Assembly: GCA_946479115.1 (NCBI GenBank)
Contig: CAMLED010000062.1
Location: 1-5,518, forward strand
Direction of reading: 5' to 3'
Source: an uncultured Candidatus Saccharibacteria bacterium
GTDB lineage: Bacteria; Patescibacteria; Saccharimonadia; Saccharimonadales; UBA6022
Length of the DNA: 5,518 nt
Each line of letters begins with the position of its first letter. Within the stretch, counting starts at the first letter, position 1. The translations under genes were made by a program, and so were the position numbers. The notes under the pieces are model-generated. The model searched no databases and had not been told where the DNA came from. It saw nothing but the letters and a program-made list of their open reading frames with translations. Shown in pieces: positions 1 to 5,378 of the stretch.

Positions 1-1304
1 ATCGCGTGACCAGCTTCGTGGTACGCAGTCATCTTGCGTTCCGCTTCGCTCATCACCTTGGTCTTGCGTTCTGGGCCAATTGCAACCTTTTCAAATGCTT
101 CAGTTAGATCAGCATTGCTAATCTTTTTAGCGTTACGACGAGCAGCAACGATTGCTGCTTCGTTAGCAATGTTCGCAAGATCAGCACCACTTGAACCAGC
201 AGTCTTTGCGGCTAGCGCTTCAATCTTGACGGTTTCATCAACTGGCTTGTTTTTGAAGTGAACCTTTAGAATCGCTTCACGGTCACGGCGCTCAGGTAGC
301 ATGATATTCGTGCGGCGGTCGAAACGGCCTGGACGAAGAAGGGCAGGGTCAAGCACGTCAGAACGGTTTGTTGCCGCAAGAACAATGACGTTAGTGCCTG
401 TTTCAAATCCATCCATTTCAACCAAAATCTGGTTGAGGGTCTGTTCACGTTCATCGTGTCCACCACCCATACCGCTACCACGCTTACGGCCAACGGCATC
501 AATTTCATCGATAAAGATAATTGCAGGCGCATTCTTTTTTGCCTTGGCAAACAAATCACGCACACGGCTTGCACCGACACCGACAAACATTTCAACGAAT
601 TCTGAACCAGAGATACTAAAGAATGGTACGTTCGCTTCACCAGCAACGGCACGAGCGAGCATTGTCTTACCAGTACCTGGGTTACCAACAAGCAAAACAC
701 CCTTTGGAATCTTGGCACCAAGTGTTTCGTATTTCTTTGGGTGCTTCAAGAAATCAACGACTTCTTCTAGATCCTGCTTGGCTGAATCATTACCGGCAAT
801 ATCATCAAAGACAACTTTTTCTTTATCGATTCCGTACAATTTCGCTTTTGATTTACCAAAGCCCATCGCCTGATTGTTCTGACCTTGAGCCTGGCGCATC
901 ATAAACATAAAGAACGCAACAATAATCAGAACTGGAATAATAATGATTGCCAGGTTCCAAAGCGTACTACCTGTTTCAGATGGCGGCACGATCGTTACTT
1001 CAGTTTTACTCTGGTCAAGTCCCTGTTCAGTAATGCTACTGCCCGCTTCTTTGACTGACTTTTGAGTTGGCTTGGTGTCATTCTTGCGTGTAATCTTTAG
1101 GTCATTACCCTGGATTTCAATCTTGCTAATCTTGCCTTCGTTAGCTTGTTTGATTACTTCAGAGATTGGAATACTCTTCAGATCGTTGTTTGGAGTGGTA
1201 ATCGCAATAATTGCGAGAACTGATACGACTAGAATCACCCAAAATAGGCTCAGCCGAATCACATTATTCATTTTCCTCTTCGGAGGTTGTTGTTTTGTTG
1301 CCAT
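1..1304 (-). CDS. ftsH: ATP-dependent zinc metalloprotease FtsH (partial, C-terminus outside window)
   Basis: FtsH is a membrane-anchored hexameric AAA+ protease that extracts and degrades membrane and regulatory proteins. About 434 residues are visible. A basic N-terminus leads to transmembrane helix 1 (about 18-37), an extracytoplasmic domain (38-114), and helix 2 (about 115-136). The AAA module follows, with Walker A GNPGTGKT (207-214), pore loop FVG (240-242), Walker B IDEID (265-269) and the second region of homology with arginine fingers R324 and R327. The zinc motif HEAGH (429-433) lies at the window edge, so the rest of the peptidase domain is missing only because of the cut. Walker A has Asn where most FtsH proteins have Pro. 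ATG at 1304 is chosen because an in-frame TAA lies just upstream; a second ATG at codon 12 is possible. AAAGGA lies 13 nt upstream, rather far for a ribosome binding site. tilS lies 68 nt upstream on the same strand, a common neighbour of ftsH in Gram-positive bacteria. Family identity is certain. Confidence 0.97.
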   Translation of the reverse strand, partial: MATKQQPPKRKMNNVIRLSLFWVILVVSVLAIIAITTPNNDLKSIPISEVIKQANEGKISKIEIQGNDLKITRKNDTKPTQKSVKEAGSSITEQGLDQSKTEVTIVPPSETGSTLWNLAIIIIPVLIIVAFFMFMMRQAQGQNNQAMGFGKSKAKLYGIDKEKVVFDDIAGNDSAKQDLEEVVDFLKHPKKYETLGAKIPKGVLLVGNPGTGKTMLARAVAGEANVPFFSISGSEFVEMFVGVGASRVRDLFAKAKKNAPAIIFIDEIDAVGRKRGSGMGGGHDEREQTLNQILVEMDGFETGTNVIVLAATNRSDVLDPALLRPGRFDRRTNIMLPERRDREAILKVHFKNKPVDETVKIEALAAKTAGSSGADLANIANEAAIVAARRNAKKISNADLTEAFEKVAIGPERKTKVMSEAERKMTAYHEAGHA

Positions 1305-1372
1305 AAATTATCAATTATCCTTTCAGGTACGGGTTCGTATAAGAAAATATCACTCTATTAATAATAGCACCG
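1305..1372 (-). promoter_or_regulatory. tilS-ftsH spacer with possible ftsH promoter and small palindrome
   Basis: This 68-nt AT-rich spacer has no hairpin followed by a T-run, so tilS and ftsH may be co-transcribed. On the minus strand GATAAT (1319-1314) is a 5/6 match to the -10 consensus and ends 9 nt before the ftsH ATG, which would give a nearly leaderless transcript. AAAGGA (1323-1318) overlaps it and could instead act as a distant ribosome binding site. A perfect inverted repeat, CTATTA/TAATAG around one base (1355-1367), could be a binding site but is simple and AT-rich. No good -35 is visible. These are suggestions only. Confidence 0.25.
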
Positions 1373-2215
1373 CTAAGGGGTTTCAACAATAAAACTGCGT
1401 GTCGTAAAACGTAACTTTACGCCATCACCTATCTCATACGTGGTATGCGGCCGGGCTGTTTTAATTGCTAGCAACGCTCGCTGCAACTGTGGACGGGTTG
1501 GGCTAGCGCTCGCCTGGACGATAATACTAGCTCGTAGCAACTCAAGCGCCACCGATCCATCAATGTGCGTTATGAAATATCGTGACTGCTCATCTGGTGT
1601 AATCAACCCTGTAATTTGCCCGTCAATTTCACCCTTTAATTTGGTTTGGCTCTGCCATACTTCAATCAGCGCTTGCTTCTGGACAGCCGACAGCTGGCTA
1701 CCAATCCGACGGCGCATACGATTACGCAGGTACGTGTCACTAGCGTTCGTACTATCCTCTACCCATTCTAGCCGTTCGGCCAGTGCATACTCCATGAGCT
1801 CTTGTTTTGTTAGATGTAATAGCGGGCGCACAATATCTGGCGCCTGCAATACAGCCAGACCGCGCCAACCCGTGCCGCGCTGCAGATTAATAGCAATCGT
1901 TTCAACTACATCGTCGGCGTGATGAGCCGTAACAATAGTCGCTTGATGCTGCGCAGCCATCGCTCGCAAAAAATCATAGCGACGGCGACGAGCTCGCTCT
2001 TCACTTGCCTGCTTGCCTAATTCTTCACGCATCGACACAAAGGGCAGGTGATAGCGCGAAGCCAATTGCTCAACAAAACGAGCATCAGCAGCTGAATCAT
2101 CACGAATGCCATGGTCAAAGTGTGCCACGATCAGCTCGTGCTCATTACTTTTCACCAACTGATCGATTAGAACAACCGAATCAACACCACCGCTAACCGC
2201 GACAAGATAACGCAC
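1373..2215 (-). CDS. tilS: tRNA(Ile)-lysidine synthase TilS, short form
   Basis: TilS uses ATP and lysine to convert C34 of tRNA-Ile(CAU) to lysidine, which switches the anticodon from Met to Ile decoding; it is normally essential. The 280-aa product begins with the PP-loop SGGVDS (8-13). It continues with AHFDHG (31-36), the SEERAR..RY segment (71-80), TAHHADD (96-102), the RPLL segment (130-133), DSTN (154-157) and RNRMR (164-168), all in the expected TilS order. It is shorter than the E. coli enzyme (about 430 aa) and appears to lack the separate C-terminal tRNA-binding domain, ending instead in a short beta-rich tail. The start is GTG at 2215, which places the PP-loop at the usual distance from the N-terminus. 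AGGG lies 4 nt upstream and GGGGA farther upstream, and the upstream small gene stops 6 nt before, so translational coupling is likely. Stop is TAG. The substrate tRNA-Ile(CAU) is not recognised in this window. Confidence 0.95.
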   Translation of the reverse strand: MRYLVAVSGGVDSVVLIDQLVKSNEHELIVAHFDHGIRDDSAADARFVEQLASRYHLPFVSMREELGKQASEERARRRRYDFLRAMAAQHQATIVTAHHADDVVETIAINLQRGTGWRGLAVLQAPDIVRPLLHLTKQELMEYALAERLEWVEDSTNASDTYLRNRMRRRIGSQLSAVQKQALIEVWQSQTKLKGEIDGQITGLITPDEQSRYFITHIDGSVALELLRASIIVQASASPTRPQLQRALLAIKTARPHTTYEIGDGVKLRFTTRSFIVETP

Positions 2216-2221
2216 TCGGCC

Positions 2222-2395
2222 CTATCCCCACCGTTTTGAAGCAGCAACTCCTAGCCAGATACCAAAGAATCCACCGATTAGCCCGCCCAAGATACTCCAA
2301 CCGCTCAACATATCAGTATCACCAAACAAAACTGGAACATAGGCGCCAGCAATGCTAAAAACAGTTGCAAACAATAAAATCGTCTTTTTATTCAT
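2222..2395 (-). CDS. Small two-helix membrane protein with glycine zipper
   Basis: This 57-aa protein is of unknown function. After MNKK it has one hydrophobic helix (about 5-24), a short acidic turn (GDTD, 25-28), and a second helix (about 33-52) ending in SKRWG. The second helix carries glycines at 37, 41, 45 and 49, a regular GxxxGxxxGxxxG pattern typical of tightly packed or oligomerising helices. The basic residues at both ends suggest that both termini are cytoplasmic. ATG at 2395 is preferred; an in-frame ATG at 2422 would add nine residues (MTRWSILEY) that do not fit the membrane pattern. Neither start has a Shine-Dalgarno sequence, but a TATACT box lies 7 nt before 2395. It ends 6 nt before tilS, so the two are probably translated from one mRNA. 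Whether it assists FtsH or is unrelated cannot be told from sequence. Confidence 0.7.
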   Translation of the reverse strand: MNKKTILLFATVFSIAGAYVPVLFGDTDMLSGWSILGGLIGGFFGIWLGVAASKRWG

Positions 2396-2402
2396 ATATT
2401 CT

Positions 2403-2408
2403 AGTATA
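2403..2408 (-). promoter_or_regulatory. Candidate -10 box for the small membrane protein-tilS unit
   Basis: TATACT on the minus strand ends 7 nt before the ATG at 2395. Transcription starting the usual 6-7 nt downstream would begin at or one base before the start codon, giving a leaderless mRNA. This agrees with the absence of a ribosome binding site. No convincing -35 hexamer is seen at 16-18 nt spacing, so the assignment is weak on its own. It would allow tilS to be expressed independently of the polymerase genes upstream. Confidence 0.35.
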
Positions 2409-2442
2409 GACCAACGAGTCATCTACGCGCCATACGACACAC

Positions 2443-3675
2443 CTATAAATACCGAGTACTGCCAAATGGAATCTTTTGCTTGACGTAAATCCCCGTTCCT
2501 AATGTGTCGGCAGCGTGGATCGTCCGATCGCCATATCGACTGTTAAGCTCATCGATTGCTTTGACGAGTTGCTTTTCACTGGCAATTTGATCACCAAACA
2601 AGCTCAATTGACGATCAACATCATCGCCCAGTTCATAGCAACTTACTCCAATCTCTCGAATCCCACCTGGCGCCCCTCCGAATAACTGTACCGCCAATGA
2701 GTAGATCGCTTGGTTACTAAAGAAGGGGAGTTCACACATACGACGGGCGTGCCAGTATTTACGATCATACGTTTTAACATAGACGAACACCCCTCTGGCT
2801 ATTTTGTTTTGACCACGTAGTTTAGCCCCTACTGATTCCGCTAAATGATGGAGTCGCTGCAGAATTTGTTGACGCGATAAATGAGGACTTTCCAGCACAT
2901 ACTGTCGCCCAACCGTTTTCAGGTCAAACACTCGGTCGTCAACTTCATAACCCCGCAGCCGCTGATGCCACTCATTACCACAGATACTTTTAAAGACCAT
3001 CTTGCGGAGCGTCTCAGGACTGGCATCTAAAAACTGCAAAGGCGTCTCAATCCCCACACTATTCAAACGATGCTCGTTATGTTTTGCAATTCCTGTTAAA
3101 TCGGTTAGCTTCATAGTTTCAAATGTCGCTCGTAGATTTTCGTGCGTAATGATGTCTAGGCCATCCGGTTTATGCAGCCCTGCCGCGGTCTTAGCCAAGA
3201 AGCGATTAGTACTAATACCAACATTACAGCGCATAGCATTTCCGATCTCATCCTTCATACGCTGCTTGATTTCCTCACCAATCTCACGTAGGTCTCGTGC
3301 TCGCATCTGATCAGTTGCGTGTTTAAAATCAATCACCCCTTCATCAATACTTTTCATCGTGACGTGCGGCGAATACGTCTTCATCATGTCCATCATCTTG
3401 TGATAGACGAATCGATATTTTGCTGGATCCGTTTCAACCAAAATCAGATCGGGCACTAGTACCTTGGCTTCCTTAAACCTCATCCCAACTTTAACGCCGT
3501 ATTTTTTTGCTTCGTAACTAGCAGTAATAATAGATGTATTTTCAGTTCGACGATTCACCACGGCAATTGGTCGGCCGCGCAGCAGGGGACGCGCCTGTTG
3601 CTCGACGGTCGCAAAACAGGAGTTAAGATCGATGTGCATCACCAGCGGGCGTTCGCTATTATATTCATTATTCAT
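2443..3675 (-). CDS. Y-family translesion DNA polymerase, UmuC-like
   Basis: This 410-aa error-prone polymerase would copy past damaged template bases. The palm carries the three metal-binding acids: D16 in HIDLN, and D111 and E112 in SIDEG. F21 aligns with the steric gate that excludes ribonucleotides. The region to about 190 is palm and fingers (with YEAKKYGVKVGM at 54-65 and GISTNRFLAKTAAGLHKP at 153-170), about 190-250 is thumb, and about 255-355 is little finger. QLSLF at 356-360 matches the beta-clamp binding consensus and lies almost exactly where E. coli UmuC carries QLNLF, followed by a UmuC-type tail. The DLN pattern (Asn where DinB has Asp) and EAKKYGVKVG also favour the UmuC/UvrX side over DinB, although automatic annotation may say DNA polymerase IV. 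ATG at 3675 overlaps the upstream gene by 8 nt and has AGAGG 9 nt upstream, indicating coupled translation. Stop is TAG. Family is certain; subfamily is inferred. Confidence 0.93.
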   Translation of the reverse strand: MNNEYNSERPLVMHIDLNSCFATVEQQARPLLRGRPIAVVNRRTENTSIITASYEAKKYGVKVGMRFKEAKVLVPDLILVETDPAKYRFVYHKMMDMMKTYSPHVTMKSIDEGVIDFKHATDQMRARDLREIGEEIKQRMKDEIGNAMRCNVGISTNRFLAKTAAGLHKPDGLDIITHENLRATFETMKLTDLTGIAKHNEHRLNSVGIETPLQFLDASPETLRKMVFKSICGNEWHQRLRGYEVDDRVFDLKTVGRQYVLESPHLSRQQILQRLHHLAESVGAKLRGQNKIARGVFVYVKTYDRKYWHARRMCELPFFSNQAIYSLAVQLFGGAPGGIREIGVSCYELGDDVDRQLSLFGDQIASEKQLVKAIDELNSRYGDRTIHAADTLGTGIYVKQKIPFGSTRYL

Positions 3676-3934
3676 AGTGATCTGCCTCTCGGGTGAGGTG
3701 CCAGGTCAGTCGTTCGCTATCAAACTCCAGCCGGTAATCCGTGCCACCATCTGTCACATCAAATACATGAATCATACGTTTTCCCTGCACACTTGGATGA
3801 CGCAGGCCAATCTCGGTCACTTCAATTTCCCTACCGCTTAGTCGCCGGAAACGAATAGGACGACACGGGTTCAGTCCTTCACCGAAAACTGTAATTACCT
3901 CAATACGCTCGTTTAGCAAAGTTTCATCATTCAT
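3668..3934 (-). CDS. Small beta-rich protein coupled to the Y-family polymerase (DUF6504-like?)
   Basis: This 88-aa soluble protein has no signal peptide or membrane segment. Alternating hydrophobic residues and turns predict several beta strands: RIEVITVF (10-17), PIRFRRLSGREIEVTEIG (26-43), MIHVFDV (54-60) and GGTDYRLEFDSERLTWHL (63-80). The layout (I-V..., P..F, ..R.I.V.EI, H.F.V, GG..Y.L..D...W.L) recalls the DUF6504 family, which from memory is linked to ImuB-type polymerases; that match is tentative. It overlaps the polymerase start by 8 nt (ATGAATAA), so the two products are probably made together and may act together. It occupies the umuD position but has no visible Ser-Lys peptidase features or cleavage site and is too short for UmuD. 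The ATG at 3934 is supported by AGAGGA 8 nt upstream. A role as accessory subunit or regulator is inferred from context only. Confidence 0.8.
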   Translation of the reverse strand: MNDETLLNERIEVITVFGEGLNPCRPIRFRRLSGREIEVTEIGLRHPSVQGKRMIHVFDVTDGGTDYRLEFDSERLTWHLTREADHYE

Positions 3935-3942
3935 ATCAAAAA

Positions 3943-3948
3943 TCCTCT
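3943..3948 (-). promoter_or_regulatory. Ribosome binding site of the 88-aa gene
   Basis: AGAGGA on the minus strand lies 8 nt before the ATG at 3934, with a T-rich spacer. It is the clearest Shine-Dalgarno sequence in the window and fixes the start of the 88-aa gene. Most of it can be masked by a short upstream hairpin, described separately. Confidence 0.75.
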
Positions 3949-4005
3949 AAAAAGTTAGTTAGAGAAACGTTTTTGATTGTATTGCCCGTCTGCTTGCCCG
4001 TTTCT
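3945..4005 (-). promoter_or_regulatory. Two partly competing stems over the ribosome binding site
   Basis: In the minus-strand transcript, CTCTAA (3964-3959) can pair with TTAGAG (3950-3945) around an 8-nt loop and hide most of the AGAGGA site. Upstream, AGAAACG (4005-3999) can pair with CGTTTCT (3969-3963). The two pairings share bases 3963-3964, so forming the upstream stem would weaken the masking hairpin. This is the layout of a translational on/off switch. Both stems are short and AT-rich, so chance is a real alternative. No known riboswitch class is recognised. Confidence 0.35.
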
Positions 4006-4058
4006 AGCGAACATCCGAAGACAATTGAATGATCCTATCGTGAGGGACGCTTTGCCCG
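3982..4058 (-). repeat. Three CGGGCAA direct repeats in the leader
   Basis: CGGGCAA on the minus strand occurs at 4058-4052, 4000-3994 and 3988-3982. The last two are extended to ACGGGCAA and start exactly 12 nt apart. Such repeats in a leader could be protein- or RNA-binding sites, but with seven bases each the spacing may be accidental. Confidence 0.4.
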
Positions 4059-4073
4059 AAAAAGGTTAGTGTG

Positions 4074-4111
4074 TATCACGTGGAAGTACTTTTATTATAC
4101 CACGAGGAAGT
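4074..4111 (-). repeat. Two 14-bp direct repeats flanking the -10 box
   Basis: Minus-strand ACTTCCTCGTGGTA (4111-4098) and ACTTCCACGTGATA (4087-4074) match at 12 of 14 positions and start 24 bp apart. The first runs into the TATAAT box and the second covers the predicted start of transcription. This arrangement is what tandem repressor sites would look like. It is not a recognised LexA box. Confidence 0.55.
4094..4099 (-). promoter_or_regulatory. Extended -10 promoter of the 88-aa/polymerase operon
   Basis: The minus strand reads TGGTATAAT, a perfect -10 hexamer (4099-4094) preceded by the TGn extension. The 17-nt-spaced -35 position holds TCTATA, which is poor, so an activator or the extended -10 would have to compensate. 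The predicted start is near 4087. That same -35 position lies inside the right-hand arm (in minus-strand order) of a 28-bp palindrome, and direct repeats flank the -10, which makes this look like a regulated promoter. Confidence 0.65.
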
Positions 4112-4194
4112 GAGCGTATAGAGATAGCTTGCTAGCTCTATACCGAACGACGACGTGTTACATGAAAACGCCGTTTTCCTATACGCCCCCTCAC
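4110..4194. repeat. Third half-site, long-range inverted repeat and inner hairpin
   Basis: GTGAGCGTATAG (4110-4121) is complementary to 4179-4194 (CTATACGC, then four unpaired C, then TCAC): 12 pairs with one bulge. It shares GTATAG with the 28-bp palindrome, so the two pairings exclude each other. Between them lies a perfect small inverted repeat, GAAAACG/CGTTTTC around one base (4164-4178). The CTATAC copy at 4179-4184 may be a third protein half-site about 42 bp from the second, or part of a structured RNA downstream of the 4216-4944 gene. Confidence 0.4.
4116..4143. promoter_or_regulatory. 28-bp interrupted palindrome, candidate operator
   Basis: GTATAGAG (4116-4123) and CTCTATAC (4136-4143) form a perfect 8-bp inverted repeat. 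Inside it TAGC and GCTA pair as well, so 24 of 28 positions are symmetric, broken only by one A/G pair and the central TT. The outer arms are centred 20 bp apart, about two helical turns, which suits a dimeric DNA-binding protein. It overlaps the -35 region of the polymerase operon promoter. As RNA it could also fold into a hairpin after the upstream gene, but no T-run follows, so a terminator is less likely. Confidence 0.55.
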
Positions 4195-4215
4195 GTCTCA
4201 CCAACAGTGGATCAC

Positions 4216-4944
4216 TTAATGAAGATTATTCAAAGATGAACTGTCAGTCTTGCCGTGCACAATACGATTACGCAACCGGATGACAGACATTTCGGCAAAT
4301 TGCCACATGACTGCAGGATGCAATAAGGCTCGAGCGCCCAGCTGAGCGTGCGTTACGCTTGCACCAATAAGTGGCTTAAAGTAGTTCCCGTTTGGCTGAA
4401 TCTTAATTTTTCCCCTACGATAATCCTCACGAGCATCGGTAATTGAATCTAGAGTGCACGCGACACTTGCCAAAGAACGCATAGTTGGCAAGAACTTGTC
4501 ATTGAAGTTTGGCTGCTCTTTCACGCAATCAGTAGCGCTATCACCTAATAGATTAGCAGTTTGAATCCCTTCGTTAAGACGAAGTTTAACAAACCTGTCA
4601 GGCGTTTCAGACTGAGCAACAAAATGGCCAAGCTTCAGTAACCTTTGTGTGCGCTGCAATAATGCCTCGAACAGCTCTGGACCAAGCTCAGCAGGTGACA
4701 AAGCCGGATAGCGAGATTCGAATTCAGAAAAATCACGCAAGCGATTCAATGCATCCGCATCTGTAATTGGCGTATCGTCAACCAAAGTATCGAATTCACG
4801 CAAAAGTCCCATCAATTGACGCCATCTCTGATGTGTTACATCATCTACCGAAACATTCGAATGTTTTTCAGCAATATGCCACGCAACATCGCCTACCTGT
4901 AAAAAACTTTCTGCTCGATCATCAATAGGGTGAGTTGCTTCCAT
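4216..4944 (-). CDS. Unknown all-alpha protein with squalene/phytoene synthase-like aspartate motifs
   Basis: This 242-aa protein is mainly helical, with no signal peptide or clear membrane helix. Two acidic motifs stand out. LREFDTLVDD (48-57) closely resembles the LRALDTLEDD motif of squalene synthases, and D166SITDAREDYRRG (166-178), followed by KIKIQP, resembles the second RDxxED..GR..P motif of that family. Their spacing of about 114 residues is similar to head-to-head prenyl synthases as I remember them. In those enzymes the acids hold magnesium and the diphosphate of the prenyl substrate. Length is at the short end and the rest of the sequence is not recognisable, so it may be a divergent enzyme or a fold relative with another job. 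ATG at 4944 is chosen; a TTG at 4971 would add nine residues. There is no ribosome binding site. It follows the pyrophosphohydrolase gene by 48 nt and may be co-transcribed. Stop is TAA. That it is a gene is likely; the family is tentative. Confidence 0.7.
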   Translation of the reverse strand: MEATHPIDDRAESFLQVGDVAWHIAEKHSNVSVDDVTHQRWRQLMGLLREFDTLVDDTPITDADALNRLRDFSEFESRYPALSPAELGPELFEALLQRTQRLLKLGHFVAQSETPDRFVKLRLNEGIQTANLLGDSATDCVKEQPNFNDKFLPTMRSLASVACTLDSITDAREDYRRGKIKIQPNGNYFKPLIGASVTHAQLGARALLHPAVMWQFAEMSVIRLRNRIVHGKTDSSSLNNLH

Positions 4945-4950
4945 GAAATT

Positions 4951-4956
4951 ATTGTG
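4951..4956 (-). promoter_or_regulatory. Weak candidate -10 box before the 4216-4944 gene
   Basis: Minus-strand TGGCACAAT gives a TGn-preceded CACAAT (4956-4951), 6 nt before the ATG at 4944. A start at the usual distance would fall on the start codon. CACAAT matches the consensus at only four of six positions and no -35 is visible. It is noted because it repeats the spacing seen at two other genes that lack a ribosome binding site. Confidence 0.2.
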
Positions 4957-4992
4957 CCATAACGCCACCAATGGTTACAGCTTAAGCACTAT

Positions 4993-5310
4993 TTAATTAG
5001 AGGATGTGCTAATCAGATACATCCGCTCGTTAAAACCACCGCGCGCTTCAGCCTTTTTCACCCTGGCCTCCTCAATCGCTTGCGGAGAGTGCCCAAGTTG
5101 TTCCCCGATCGCGTACAACACTTCAAGCGTATCAGCTAGCTCATCGACACTTGGTTCGGCTTGAACTTCTTTGGCCTCTTCGATTAATTTTGCACACAAC
5201 TCAATCAAAAACTCCTGATCAGCCGTCAAAACTCGTGTCTCGGCCATGTCGCCGTTTTGTGTAATAATCGCCGGTATCTTGTCACGAACTAATTTATTGT
5301 GAATCGTCAT
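4993..5310 (-). CDS. MazG-like nucleoside triphosphate pyrophosphohydrolase (COG4997 type)
   Basis: This 105-aa protein belongs to the all-alpha NTP pyrophosphohydrolase group related to MazG and phosphoribosyl-ATP pyrophosphatase (HisE). It starts with NKLVRDKIP (5-13), the family signature, and has the metal-binding pattern E44 E45 xx E48 ... E57 xx D60. It ends with the EARxKKAEARGGFNERMYL segment typical of COG4997. Members hydrolyse (d)NTPs to monophosphate and pyrophosphate; a house-cleaning role against damaged or non-canonical nucleotides is usual for the group, but the substrate here is not known. Length is complete for a single-domain member. Start ATG at 5310 has no ribosome binding site, but a perfect TATAAT lies 8 nt upstream. 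Stop is TAA. The next gene on the same strand begins 48 nt later. No his genes are nearby, so a histidine pathway role is unlikely. Confidence 0.9.
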   Translation of the reverse strand: MTIHNKLVRDKIPAIITQNGDMAETRVLTADQEFLIELCAKLIEEAKEVQAEPSVDELADTLEVLYAIGEQLGHSPQAIEEARVKKAEARGGFNERMYLISTSSN

Positions 5311-5318
5311 ATAACGTT

Positions 5319-5324
5319 ATTATA
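5319..5324 (-). promoter_or_regulatory. -10 box of the pyrophosphohydrolase gene, probable leaderless start
   Basis: Perfect TATAAT on the minus strand (5324-5319) is followed by 8 nt and then the ATG at 5310, so the transcript should begin 0-2 nt before the start codon. TTGACA at 5330-5325 is a perfect -35 sequence but abuts the -10 with no spacer, so it cannot serve this promoter. No good -35 is seen at 17 nt. The coding region has no Shine-Dalgarno sequence, in keeping with leaderless initiation. Confidence 0.55.
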
Positions 5325-5378
5325 TGTCAAAGTCCATCTGTAGCCATAACCCCTCTAGAAATAATTGTAAACTTTTGC

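Larger units (their letters stand above)
3935..4087 (-). promoter_or_regulatory. Long 5' leader of the polymerase operon
   Basis: If transcription starts about 7 nt after the TATAAT box at 4099-4094, the 88-aa gene has a 5' untranslated leader of about 150 nt, unusually long for so compact a genome. It contains no convincing open reading frame. It carries three CGGGCAA motifs and the two partly competing stems near the ribosome binding site. A cis-acting regulatory RNA, a small unrecognised peptide or a second promoter closer to the gene (for example TACAAT at 3980-3975) are all possible. Confidence 0.4.

Noticed and set aside
34..1392. Plus-strand open frames at 34-261, 301-873, 623-904 and 1072-1392, and a minus-strand frame at 266-721
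   Set aside because: They lie antisense to or out of frame with ftsH, which has all family motifs; their translations are low-complexity or Ser/Arg-rich shadows.
1440..2196. Plus-strand open frames at 1440-1922 and 2005-2196
   Set aside because: Antisense to tilS, whose motifs span this whole region; no recognisable protein.
3002..3841. Plus-strand open frames at 3002-3310 and 3632-3841
   Set aside because: Antisense to the polymerase and the 88-aa gene; no ribosome site or protein-like composition.
3668..3934. 88-aa gene as UmuD
   Set aside because: Too short, and no Ser-Lys catalytic pair context or Ala-Gly/Cys-Gly cleavage region is visible.
4009..4020. GAAC at 4009 as part of a LexA/SOS box
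   Set aside because: The matching GTTC is absent at the required spacing; no full Gram-positive or E. coli type box found near the polymerase promoter.
4164..4178. GAAAACG/CGTTTTC as terminator of the 4216-4944 gene
   Set aside because: Stem is tiny and AT-rich and is not followed by a T-run on the minus strand.
4980..4987. GCTTAAGC palindrome between the 4993 and 4944 gene ends
   Set aside because: Only 8 bp, no loop and no T-run; likely chance.
5325..5330. TTGACA as -35 box of the pyrophosphohydrolase promoter
   Set aside because: It directly abuts TATAAT; a -10 at 17 nt spacing would lie inside the coding region.
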